This document shows, piece by piece, positions 47,653 to 59,809 of a DNA stretch of 64,000 bases. Position numbers and translations under genes: made by a program. Location: NCBI GenBank assembly GCA_902470695.1, contig CABRHH010000004.1, positions 1 through 64,000 on the forward strand. The letters are read 5' to 3'. This stretch comes from an uncultured Collinsella sp. (lineage in GTDB: Bacteria; Actinomycetota; Coriobacteriia; Coriobacteriales; Coriobacteriaceae). How positions within the stretch are numbered: position 1 is the first letter of the stretch; every line of letters begins with the position of its first letter. Below the pieces are notes generated by a model, which worked only from the letters and a program-made list of their open reading frames with translations, did no database searches and was not told the DNA's origin.

Positions 47653-48303
47653 CTACACCTCGCCCGCGGCGACTGCACGGGCGGCATCGCGATCGTCCAG
47701 CAGCTCACGCGCCCGTTCGCGCAAGGCGGTGAGCTGGCCGCTCGTTCTAATGAGGTCGCAGATGGCCCATAGCGCCAGCGTGCTGAACACCGGCAGGCCG
47801 AGGATGCCCAGCATGCCGCGCAAACGCGAGGTAATCAGGGCACCGAGCGCGCAAACGACCAGCACGCCCGCCGCGCGATGACGTATCTCCTGAACCGTCC
47901 GGATGCTCTCCAAAACCGCCAACCGGGCGGTCTCGGCAGCCTGCGCGCGGCGATGGGCTGCCTGTCGGATACGAAACGCCCGACCAGCAGGGTCATCTTC
48001 CGCCGCGTGAGTCTGGCCCGGTTGCTCATGAGCCGCGCGCGTCGCTCCGGCACCTGGGCGAGATGAACCGGCATGGGCGGGTGCGCCGTTCTGGAAGCGA
48101 GCGGATGGGTCGCCCCTCAACAGCTCATCCCGGGCTGCGTTGATGCGTGCCATCTGCCGCTCCGCACGGGTACGCAGGCGCTTGTTGGAACCATACTTGT
48201 CCGGATGCATCATCTGGGTGAGTTCCCGATGGGCGGCGAGGATGTCCTCCCGAGTGGCCCCGCGATCAAGACCGAGCGTGACCAGCGCTTCATCCGTTGT
48301 CAT
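47653..48303 (-). CDS. J-domain membrane protein
   Basis: 216 residues. An N-terminal J-domain (about 1-58) has the Hsp70-stimulating HPD tripeptide (33-35) in MMHPDKYGSNKR. A disordered, Ala/Arg-rich middle follows and then two membrane helices (about 148-190: GVLVVCALGALI, LGILGLPVFSTLALWAI). It is presumably a membrane-tethered DnaK co-chaperone; it lacks the zinc and C-terminal domains of DnaJ. ATG 48303 has GAGGAGG 7 bases upstream. Confidence 0.8.
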   Translation of the reverse strand: MTTDEALVTLGLDRGATREDILAAHRELTQMMHPDKYGSNKRLRTRAERQMARINAARDELLRGDPSARFQNGAPAHAGSSRPGAGATRAAHEQPGQTHAAEDDPAGRAFRIRQAAHRRAQAAETARLAVLESIRTVQEIRHRAAGVLVVCALGALITSRLRGMLGILGLPVFSTLALWAICDLIRTSGQLTALRERARELLDDRDAARAVAAGEV

Positions 48304-48369
48304 GGGCACGCCTCCTCACTCGTTGCTTTCGTCCAAATCGCCGTGACCCAGAGGTTACAAATCACCGGT

Positions 48370-48517
48370 GCCCAGGTTTCCACGAAGGCGGCGAGCGTGT
48401 CGCAGTCACGGCGTGCCAACAGCGCGTCGTACGAACCTTCCGTCCAGCTCGCCAGCGCCCAGGTTTCCATGGAGACGGCAACCTTGTTGCAGCCACGGTA
48501 CGCCAACAGATCATGCC
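48370..48517. repeat. 87-base direct repeat
   Basis: GCCCAGGTTTCCA begins at 48370 and again at 48457. The following about 60 bases of the two copies are also clearly alike (TGCCAACAG / CGCCAACAG at matching places). The spacing is a multiple of three, but no frame has a credible start. It may be a relic of a coding repeat. Confidence 0.6.
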
Positions 48518-48542
48518 ATGCGCACGCCGCACCGAGCAATAA

Positions 48543-48570
48543 AAAACCGCGACCAGGCGGCCGCGGCTTT
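48543..48570 (-). terminator. terminator of tRNA-Ala
   Basis: Stem CCGCG/CGCGG flanked by A and T runs (48543-48570), followed on the minus strand by TTTTTTATT. It lies 13 bases after the tRNA-Ala gene. Confidence 0.75.
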
Positions 48571-48582
48571 ACCAGACTCGGG

Positions 48583-48655
48583 TGGAGATAAGGGGGATCG
48601 AACCCCTGACCTCAGGCTTGCAAAGCCCGCGCTCTCCCAGCTGAGCTATATCCCC
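48583..48655 (-). tRNA. tRNA-Ala(UGC)
   Basis: Cloverleaf with acceptor GGGGATA / TATCTCC (one G-U), D-arm AGCTCAGCTGGGAGAGC, anticodon loop CTTTGCAAG (anticodon TGC) and T-arm GGGGTTCGATCCCC. CCA is not encoded. Confidence 0.96.
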
Positions 48656-48661
48656 AGTAGT

Positions 48662-48706
48662 AATAAACACCCCAGCGGCGACTCGGCTCTCGCTGGGGTG
48701 TTTATT
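48662..48706 (-). terminator. 16-bp hairpin between tRNA-Ile and tRNA-Ala
   Basis: Perfect stem AATAAACACCCCAGCG / CGCTGGGGTGTTTATT with a 13-base loop. On the minus strand it lies 10 bases after tRNA-Ile and 6 before tRNA-Ala. It looks like a terminator for tRNA-Ile, but tRNA-Ala then lacks room for a full promoter, so it may instead be a processing hairpin. Confidence 0.7.
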
Positions 48707-48716
48707 GCGAAAGAGG

Positions 48717-48793
48717 TGGTGGACCTGACAAGGTTCGAACTTGTGACCTCCCGGTTATCAGCCGGACGCTCTGACCAACTGAGCTACAGGTCC
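48717..48793 (-). tRNA. tRNA-Ile(GAU)
   Basis: Acceptor GGACCTG / CAGGTCC, D-arm AGCTCAGTTGGTCAGAGC, anticodon stem-loop CGGCTGATAACCG (anticodon GAT), T-arm AAGTTCGAACTT-like, and encoded CCA. Confidence 0.96.
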
Positions 48794-48805
48794 AACGCAG
48801 GGGAA

Positions 48806-48835
48806 ATAATATCCCAGATTCATCAGGCAAGTCAA
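48806..48835 (-). promoter_or_regulatory. promoter of tRNA-Ile
   Basis: On the minus strand TTGACT (48830-48835) and TATTAT (48806-48811) are 18 bases apart and place the transcript start about 6 bases before the mature 5' end. Strong sigma-70-type promoter. Confidence 0.8.
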
Positions 48836-49050
48836 CATCTTTTTTAAAACTTTCTGAAGGAGCCTTCGAACCTGCTCCACCTTGCGACCCCTCAGCTCTA
48901 CCCTCTGCCAACTTTTAGCGGTCTACCTGCAATGATCAAAAAAGTAAAAGAAGATAAAAGAAGTAAAACAAGCTCAAAGCGCTCAACGAAACAGCGCATG
49001 TCGGGTACCATGAGGATATACACGGCACCGTAGAAAGAGCAGGTGACACC

Positions 49051-50178
49051 ATGGCAGCAGCACATCAGGCGAGCAATCTTGCGGCAAATCCTTTCACGCC
49101 GGTATTCGGCAAGGTCCCGCCTTATCTTGCCGGACGTGGGGAGCTCATACAGGACATCCTGGACACGTTCGAGCATCCCGACAACAACCCCAATCGCTGC
49201 ACGCTGTTCGTAGGAGCGCGTGGCACGGGAAAAACCGCGCTGCTCACCTACTTGGCGGATGAAGCCCAGCACATGGGCTGGGTTACCGCGAACGTCACTG
49301 CATCTCGAACCATACTTGACGACATCTGGCAGCAGAGCGTCGCGGCAAGCGCACATCTCCTTCCCGAATCTCCCCGACGGACCTTGACCGGCATCGGCAT
49401 CGGATCGGTGGGGAGCCTTTCGTGGGAAACACACGCGCCTGTCCCGGGAAACTGGCGGTCGCGCATGTCCAGCCTCATCGACCAGCTCAACGAACATGCA
49501 TGCGGTCTCCTTATCACCGTTGACGAAATCGATCCCTCGCTCGATGGGATGACAGAGCTTGTCACCACCTACCAGCATTTCGTGCGCGAAGACCGGCGTG
49601 TCATACTGCTTATGGCGGGGCTGCCCCACCACGTGTCGAACCTGCTCTCCGGCAAGTCGACCTCCTTCATTCGCCGCGCGGCGCGCCACGACCTTGGATC
49701 CATCCCCGCTTACGAGGCACGCGAGGCCTTTCGCCTGACAACAGAACAGGGTGGGAAAACCATCGATGATGAAGCCCTCTCCGCGGCGATCGAGGCCATC
49801 GATGGATTCCCGTTTATGTTCCAGTTGGTTGGATACAGGTCGTGGAATGCCGCCGGCAACAGGATGACCATCGAACTCGAAGACGTCGTCCGAGGATCTG
49901 CCGTGGCGCAGGAAGAGCTCATCAGCCGCGTCCTCGATGCAACCATATCGGAACTCTCGCCCGCAGACATCCGTTTTCTCAAGGCGATGGCGCGTGACGA
50001 TGGTCTCACCAGGCAGGCGGACCTCAAAGAGCGCCTGGGCAAGCCCTCATCCCATGTCTCCACGTACAAGAAGCGCCTGCTCGAAGCCGGAGCCATCGAG
50101 GAGACGCGTCGCGGGGTCCTGCGGTTCGCGCTCCCCGGTCTGCGCGAGTACCTGAGAACGCAACACTTCTCGTCTTGA
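49051..50178 (+). CDS. AAA ATPase with C-terminal winged helix
   Basis: 375 residues, cytosolic. P-loop GARGTGKTALLTYL (Walker A), ITVDEIDPS (Walker B), and LLMAGLPHHVSNLL as the sensor strand; the C-terminal 75 residues (SPADIRFLKAMARDDGLTRQ, LGKPSSHVSTYKKRLLEAGAI) form a winged helix. The layout resembles STAND/Orc1-Cdc6-like ATPases found as orphan genes; function unknown. It lies on the plus strand behind an A-rich segment (48935-48975), opposite to most neighbours. Only a weak AGGTG precedes ATG 49051. Confidence 0.8.
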   Translation: MAAAHQASNLAANPFTPVFGKVPPYLAGRGELIQDILDTFEHPDNNPNRCTLFVGARGTGKTALLTYLADEAQHMGWVTANVTASRTILDDIWQQSVAASAHLLPESPRRTLTGIGIGSVGSLSWETHAPVPGNWRSRMSSLIDQLNEHACGLLITVDEIDPSLDGMTELVTTYQHFVREDRRVILLMAGLPHHVSNLLSGKSTSFIRRAARHDLGSIPAYEAREAFRLTTEQGGKTIDDEALSAAIEAIDGFPFMFQLVGYRSWNAAGNRMTIELEDVVRGSAVAQEELISRVLDATISELSPADIRFLKAMARDDGLTRQADLKERLGKPSSHVSTYKKRLLEAGAIEETRRGVLRFALPGLREYLRTQHFSS

Positions 50179-50200
50179 CCACGCGCGCTGGTGCATCGAT

Positions 50201-50257
50201 AAAAAGGGCCCAATTGCGCCCACCTGCAAAGATGCCGAGGTTGACCGGTCCTTTTTT
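50201..50257 (+). terminator. possible terminator after the AAA ATPase gene
   Basis: AAAAAGGGCC (50201-50210) can pair with GGTCCTTTTT (50247-50256) via one G-U; the intervening loop is long. The run of six T on the plus strand supports termination 23 bases after the stop. Confidence 0.4.
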
Positions 50258-50317
50258 GGGTACCATTACCTACCAAAGCATCCGCCCATACACCTGTGCA
50301 TCATTTGGAGGTGCCCT

Positions 50318-50839
50318 ATGATCCGCGTTGACATCGAATCCATCATGATGGCCGCCGGCCCCGTTCCCTCGGTCATCGTCCTGCGCGAGCGCACCGCCAG
50401 CGCACACGCGGATGCGCCGCTGCGCGCACTGTCCATTCAAACCGGCTCGTTCGAGGCGGCCTCGGTTGGCCATGGCATCGATACGCCCGCGCCGCCGCGC
50501 CCCATCACGCACGACCTGCTGCTGGAAACCATCCGTTCGCTGGGTGCGAAGGTGGAGCGTGTGGAGATCAACCGTGTGGACGCGCCCGTGTTCTTCGCCA
50601 CCGTGATCCTGTGCCCAGATGCGACGCAGCAAGCCGAGCGGGATTTCGAAATCTCGCTCGACGCGCGCCCGTCCGATGCGTTGGCGCTGGCTGTACGTGC
50701 CAACGCCCCCATCTATGTTGAGGACGACATCATGAACCGCGTGGGCAGCACGTCGTATCGCAGCGACGCTGGCCCCTCCGACGAGGAGTTCGAGCGCTTC
50801 GACGAATTCGTCAAGACGCTGAGCCCAGACGATTTCTAA
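50318..50839 (+). CDS. bifunctional nuclease (DUF151/BFN) domain protein
   Basis: 173 residues. The BFN domain core is recognisable: DLLLETIRSLGAKVERVEINRV, FFATVILC and DARPSDALALAVRANAPIYVEDDI. Related plant and bacterial proteins have RNase/DNase activity; the role in bacteria is not settled. A Ser/Asp/Glu-rich C-terminal tail follows. ATG 50318 with GGAGG about 6 bases upstream. Single gene on the plus strand. Confidence 0.9.
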   Translation: MIRVDIESIMMAAGPVPSVIVLRERTASAHADAPLRALSIQTGSFEAASVGHGIDTPAPPRPITHDLLLETIRSLGAKVERVEINRVDAPVFFATVILCPDATQQAERDFEISLDARPSDALALAVRANAPIYVEDDIMNRVGSTSYRSDAGPSDEEFERFDEFVKTLSPDDF

Positions 50840-51507
50840 GGCCGACACAGGGCGGGTGTGGCCAAGGGTCTCCCATCTGCCGCAACCGGGTTCGGGTTTC
50901 GTCCGTTCATCTCACCTACACCCGAGCTTCCCCATCCGCAGTTCTCTTGTGTGGGCTCCGTTCGTCTTCTTTACCTGAATCCGCACACGTTCTGCGCGTG
51001 ATACAGCATTGGCGCGCAGAATGCCGAGGCCCGTACCACTTAAACACCCGGCCCCGCCGTACCCCCTGCACCCGAACCCTCCATCCGTCTCGCCTAGGCT
51101 CGATTCCCCCTGTCCACCGTATCGGGGTTCGGATTTCGTCCGTTCAGCTAAACGAGGGTTCGGATTCAGGACATCAACGAAAATCTGGTTCGCCCTTTGT
51201 CCGTTTGAGGGCGAAAAACAGCCTCAGATGGACAAAGGGCGAACCCTATTCTCATCAACGGCAAAAAGACGAACCCTGGTTTGATGGATGGCCTGAGGCC
51301 GAACCCGGACTTGATGGATGACCCGAAGACGAACCAGGGATTTCCCAACGGTTGACTCAAAGGCGGGCCCCAAAATCCCCTGCTGGATGAACAAAATCGA
51401 ACCCAGACCTCCTTGGCGGATGGACAAAAGCCGAGCCAAGAATCTCTTGATGGGTGGCCCGAGGCCGAACCCGGGTAGACACCCCTCGCGACATGCGAGT
51501 CTTACGC
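50840..51507. repeat. non-coding island of degenerate repeats in both orientations
   Basis: No credible gene. Units with the core GGTTCGGATTTCGTCCGTTCA occur on the plus strand near 50889, 51122, 51153 and 51187. From about 51222 to 51478 about eight related units with core CGAACC follow in the opposite orientation, spaced roughly 30-33 bases and often ended by TGATGGAT. The two orientations meet in a 24-bp-arm hairpin (51187-51210 with 51222-51245, two mismatches, loop GCGAAAAACAG). Confidence 0.7.
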
Positions 51508-51546
51508 AACAGGGCGAATGCACGTCGCACGCACATCCGCCCTGTT
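51508..51546. terminator. 13-bp hairpin left of gyrA
   Basis: AACAGGGCGAATG (51508-51520) pairs with CATCCGCCCTGTT (51534-51546) with one mismatch and a 13-base loop. No T run; it may help end the convergent transcripts. Confidence 0.4.
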
Positions 51547-51633
51547 CATCGCTTTGTCAGGCAATCTTGCTTGCAGCGTCTCGCACGCCCGTGGGAACAG
51601 CAGGCAGCCAGCCGCCCATCCCCGGCGCTCCGT

Positions 51634-51665
51634 CCCCGGCGCTCGCACCAACGCGAGCGCCGGGG
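51634..51665 (-). terminator. terminator-like hairpin after gyrA
   Basis: Perfect 13-bp stem CCCCGGCGCTCGC / GCGAGCGCCGGGG with a 6-base loop, 14 bases after the gyrA stop. No U-tract follows. A partial third copy of the left arm lies at 51620-51630. Confidence 0.6.
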
Positions 51666-51679
51666 AACGACACGCGACT

Positions 51680-54460
<2,781 letters not shown>

Positions 54461-54517
54461 GTGTTCTCCTTATCGGTCGTGGTCACATCAATGTCGCATC
54501 AATCAAGGGCCAGGGCT

Positions 54518-54608
54518 GCAGTTTGGGGACGGGGTCGTTTCGTATATCAGCTGGTAGCAACATATATCGATAGCCTCGATATACGAAACGACCCCGTCCC
54601 CAAACTGC
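54518..54608. repeat. 31-bp perfect inverted repeat between gyrB and gyrA
   Basis: Arms 54518-54548 and 54578-54608 are fully complementary (outer part GCAGTTTGGGGACGGGGTCG, inner end GTATATC), with a 29-base loop containing CTGGTAGCAAC. The right arm ends 7 bases from the gyrB stop and the left arm is about 58 bases before the gyrA start. It has the form of a REP/MITE-like palindromic unit and may act as a terminator between the gyrase genes. Confidence 0.85.
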
Positions 54609-54615
54609 AAGCGGA

Positions 54616-56655
<2,040 letters not shown>

Positions 56656-56786
56656 GCGTACTCCCTTTGTTTTACGTTCGATGGCCAATCTTCCCTAGTC
56701 TATCGGATTGCTGGGGCTTTTGCTCCCCTGTGTCCGAACCTCTGGAATACCTCTACAAGGCCGTGAGAGGCCGATTGCGGGCCTTT

Positions 56787-57350
56787 TCAGTTGTCCCGAC
56801 CCTTTTTCCACTCAAGCGACGCCGTCATGGCACGAATCAACGCCTGTTTGAGCTTGGTGTCATCCACCCCGTCGCAGGCGCGCGCCACCTGGGCCTGCTC
56901 GGCCTCGTTCAGGGCGGCATGGGGAGGGGCCGCCTTCTGAGCAGCAGCGCGCGCGGCGCCAACCGGGACGGGCACGGTGCGGCGATGCCCCTCGCGCGAG
57001 GTCTTGATAACCAGCGCATCCACCGCGGCGCCCGCCGTCTCCATCCGCGCGCGGATGATCTCGCGCAGCATCGTGAGCTCCTGCGTCCAGGCGGCGCCGT
57101 CGGTGTAGACCACGAGCTCGTTGGCATCGGGCACGAAATACAGCCCCGTCACGTGCTGACCCTCGCGGGTTCCGCCGCACACCTGGTTCCACGCCGCATA
57201 CACCTGCTGGCGGCGCTCGGCCGCACGGAACCGGGCGCGGCCCGCATCGTCGGCGTGCGCATAGATCGTGTTGCGCAGCGAGGACGCCAACGCACCCAGC
57301 CCCTCGGTCTTGCCTTGCCTCGTCACCTTGCTATACCGCGCCACCGACAT
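56787..57350 (-). CDS. DUF721/DciA-like protein
   Basis: 187 residues. The central domain (about 15-115, WNQVCGGTREGQHVTGLYFVPDANELVVYTDGAAWTQELTMLREIIRARME) matches the DUF721 family. In other bacteria DciA loads the replicative helicase; its position between recF and gyrB is the standard actinobacterial one. The C-terminal part is Ala-rich and low in conservation. The start ATG 57350 lies 20 bases inside the end of recF, so translation is coupled. Confidence 0.85.
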   Translation of the reverse strand: MSVARYSKVTRQGKTEGLGALASSLRNTIYAHADDAGRARFRAAERRQQVYAAWNQVCGGTREGQHVTGLYFVPDANELVVYTDGAAWTQELTMLREIIRARMETAGAAVDALVIKTSREGHRRTVPVPVGAARAAAQKAAPPHAALNEAEQAQVARACDGVDDTKLKQALIRAMTASLEWKKGRDN

Positions 57351-58419
57351 GCACCACCTTCGCGCGCTCGAGCGTCTCTTCTGAGAAATACCCCAGGTTC
57401 GTCGTCGTGATCACCGTCTGGATACCCGCGGCAACATGCGCCAGCATCGCCTCGCGGCGGGCGGCATCGAGCTCGCTCATCACATCGTCGAGCAGCAGCA
57501 GCGGATAGCTGCCCAAGATGTCATGCGTCACCTGCACCTCTGCCATCTTCCACGCCAGCACCACGGAACGCTGCTGCCCCTGGCTGCCGAACTCGCGTGC
57601 CGGGCGGCCCTCGATCGTGAACAGGATCTCGTCGCGATGCGGGCCCACCAGCGTGCAGCCGCGGCGCAGCTCGTCGTCATGCACGCGGAAGAGCCCCGCC
57701 GCCAGCTTCTCCTCGATGCCCGCGCGGTCGTCGGGCAGCTCGCCGAGCGACGAGACATAGGTCGCATCGGCGCGTTCGCCAGCGGCCACCGACGCATACA
57801 CCTCCGCCAGCGCCGCGCGCACCCGCTCGAGCAGGGCGCGCCGGTGCAACAGCAGCGATGCACCGGCGCCAATCAGGGCCTCATCCCACACCTCGAGCAT
57901 CGAGGCATCCACCACGTCGGACTTCAGAAGCGTGTTGCGCTGCTCGACCGTACGCTCATAGGCGGCCACGAGCTTGGCGTACTGCGCATTGAGCTGGATG
58001 CCGAACTCATCGAGCGCGACGCGCCGCACACGGGCACCACGCTTCACCATATCGAGATGGTCGGGGCAGAACAGCACGCTCGGCAGCTCGCCGCGGATAC
58101 CGGCCGCGCGCGTGCGCTTGCCGTTGCGCGTGAACGACCGACGGCCCGGTTCCAGCTCGCAGCCGAATTCGAGCTTGCGTCCCTCGCCTTCGAGCGCAAG
58201 CTCGATGCGTCCGCGCTCGGCGCCCTCATGCACCAGCTGCGCTGGGGTCGGATGCCGGAAAGACGCGCCGGCCGTCAGCAGCTGCAGTGCCTCGACCAGA
58301 TTCGTCTTGCCGGCGGCGTTGGGCCCCACGAGCACGGTCACGCCATCGGAGAGCTCCAGCTCATACGAGCTGAAGCTCCGGTAGTTGTATGCGGTGAGCG
58401 CAGATGCCGTGAGTCCCAT
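57331..58419 (-). CDS. recF: DNA replication and repair protein RecF
   Basis: SMC-like ATPase loading RecA at gaps; 362 residues. Walker A GPNAAGKTNLVEALQLL, signature segment GSQGQQRSVVLAWKMAE and Walker B PLLLLDDVMSELD. Its start overlaps the dnaN stop by one base (TAATG), and its end overlaps the DUF721 gene. Confidence 0.97.
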   Translation of the reverse strand: MGLTASALTAYNYRSFSSYELELSDGVTVLVGPNAAGKTNLVEALQLLTAGASFRHPTPAQLVHEGAERGRIELALEGEGRKLEFGCELEPGRRSFTRNGKRTRAAGIRGELPSVLFCPDHLDMVKRGARVRRVALDEFGIQLNAQYAKLVAAYERTVEQRNTLLKSDVVDASMLEVWDEALIGAGASLLLHRRALLERVRAALAEVYASVAAGERADATYVSSLGELPDDRAGIEEKLAAGLFRVHDDELRRGCTLVGPHRDEILFTIEGRPAREFGSQGQQRSVVLAWKMAEVQVTHDILGSYPLLLLDDVMSELDAARREAMLAHVAAGIQTVITTTNLGYFSEETLERAKVVHVGGAV

Positions 58420-59522
58420 TAGATGCGAACGGGCATGACCAGGTAGAGGTAGTTGATCTTGTCGTAGGACTTGAACACGCCCGCCTGGGTGTAGGACTGC
58501 AGCTCGAGCGTGATCTCCTTCTCGCGGTTGAGCACGTTCAGGCAGCCGAAGATGTAGTGGTAGTTGAACGCGATGACGCCCGAGGCGCCCTCGACCTCCA
58601 CCTCGACGCTTTCGCTCGCGGCATCTTGGTCGTTCGAGATCGCCGACAGCGTCATGGCGCCCGTTTCGGCCGAAATCTCAAACTTCACCGCCGAGTTCGC
58701 CTGCGCAACCACGGCCACGCGCTTGAGGGCCGCCGTCAGGGCCTCGACGTCGATCTTCACCGTGGTGGCGCAGCTTGCCGGCAGCAGCGCCTTGTAGTTG
58801 GGGTACACGCCCTCGATGCGGCGGGACACGTACGTGGTGTTGCCGGCCACGAAGACCACCTGCGTGTCGGTGGAGCCCACCAGGATCGTACCCTGGCCAC
58901 CGGTGATGGACAGCGCATCGTTGAAGGCATCGGCGGGCACGTTGAGCTCGAAACTGCCCTCCAGCGAGGAGGTCTCGACCTGCGTATCGCACACGGCCAG
59001 GCGGTAGGAGTCGGTGGCCACCAGGCGAATCGTGTTGTTCTCCACGGTCATGTACACGCCGTTGAGCACGGGACGGTTCTTGTCGGTCGAGGTCACGCGC
59101 CATACGCGGTTCACCATCTCGGTCAGGATGTTGGCCGGCAGCTCAACGGAGCGCTCGAGCGCGAAGGTAGGGAACTCCGGGAAATCGCCGGCGTCCAGGG
59201 TGTTCAGCCTGAACGAACTCTTCTCGCAGGTGATGGTCACCTGCCGCTCCGTCAGCTCGAAGGATACCGGAGCGTCGGGCAGGGTCTTGCAGATGTTCGA
59301 GAGCATCTTGCAGGGAATGACCATCTGCCCCTCTTCATCCACACGCGCCGCGATGCGGTGGCGGATAGAGATGGTGTAGTTCGATGTTTGAAACTCCAGA
59401 ACGCCATCGGATGCTCTTACGAGCACGCCCGAAAGGATGGGAAGCGTGGAGGCGCTGGCGATTCCTTTCATCACCACGGCGATCGCATCGGCGAGCGCCG
59501 ACTGGCTGACGGTGAACCTCAT
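58419..59522 (-). CDS. dnaN: DNA polymerase III sliding clamp
   Basis: Beta clamp; 367 residues in the normal three-domain length. Characteristic LPILSGVLVRASDG, FRLNTLDAGDFPEFP, GVYMTVENNTIRLVATDSYRLAV and the C-terminal YLVMPVRI. ATG 59522 with AAAGGAA 7 bases upstream. It heads dnaN-recF-DUF721. Confidence 0.98.
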   Translation of the reverse strand: MRFTVSQSALADAIAVVMKGIASASTLPILSGVLVRASDGVLEFQTSNYTISIRHRIAARVDEEGQMVIPCKMLSNICKTLPDAPVSFELTERQVTITCEKSSFRLNTLDAGDFPEFPTFALERSVELPANILTEMVNRVWRVTSTDKNRPVLNGVYMTVENNTIRLVATDSYRLAVCDTQVETSSLEGSFELNVPADAFNDALSITGGQGTILVGSTDTQVVFVAGNTTYVSRRIEGVYPNYKALLPASCATTVKIDVEALTAALKRVAVVAQANSAVKFEISAETGAMTLSAISNDQDAASESVEVEVEGASGVIAFNYHYIFGCLNVLNREKEITLELQSYTQAGVFKSYDKINYLYLVMPVRI

Positions 59523-59809
59523 ATTATTTCCTTTCTATATAGATATAGAACCAATAATAGTAATAAGCGGGTGGACGGTGGGGATTACCGGCGTTATCGC
59601 AGGTGAAGGTTGAAAAACTTATCCTCATGGACCTGTTGACAACCCCGCTGTTATCCCCTGCGGCGCCCGGTGGAAAACTCTTTTCACTCGACGTGTGCGG
59701 TTGCTCCCATCTTATCCCTCCTGTTTCCCACAGCCTTTCAACACCGCTCATGCGCAGGTTTTGAACACGCCTGGCTCAAACCTGCGCCATGCGGCACGCG
59801 GCGGCCGGG
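59523..59809. other. dnaA-dnaN spacer: candidate origin unwinding region
   Basis: Read on the minus strand: DnaA-box-like sites (TTTTCCACC at 59669-59677; TTATCCTCA complement at 59619-59627; TTTCCCACA at 59724-59732 on the plus strand), then a GC-rich stretch, then TTA-TTA-CTA-TTA-TTG triplets (59552-59566), then the AT-rich segment TTCTATATCTATATAG. This order matches the basal unwinding layout described for Bacillus (DnaA box, GC cluster, DnaA-trio). Confidence 0.6.

Noticed and set aside
47391..47732. Plus-strand open frame between the acidic protein gene and the J-domain gene
   Set aside because: Partly antisense to the J-domain gene and compositionally biased; no recognisable domain.
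48300..48539. 79-residue repetitive protein overlapping the start of the J-domain gene
   Set aside because: No ribosome binding site, and it would run into the start codon of a supported gene. Recorded as an 87-base repeat instead.
51224..51523. Repeat-containing small protein on the minus strand left of gyrA
   Set aside because: The periodic peptide comes from non-coding degenerate repeats seen in two orientations; unit length varies and breaks frame, and no Shine-Dalgarno is present.
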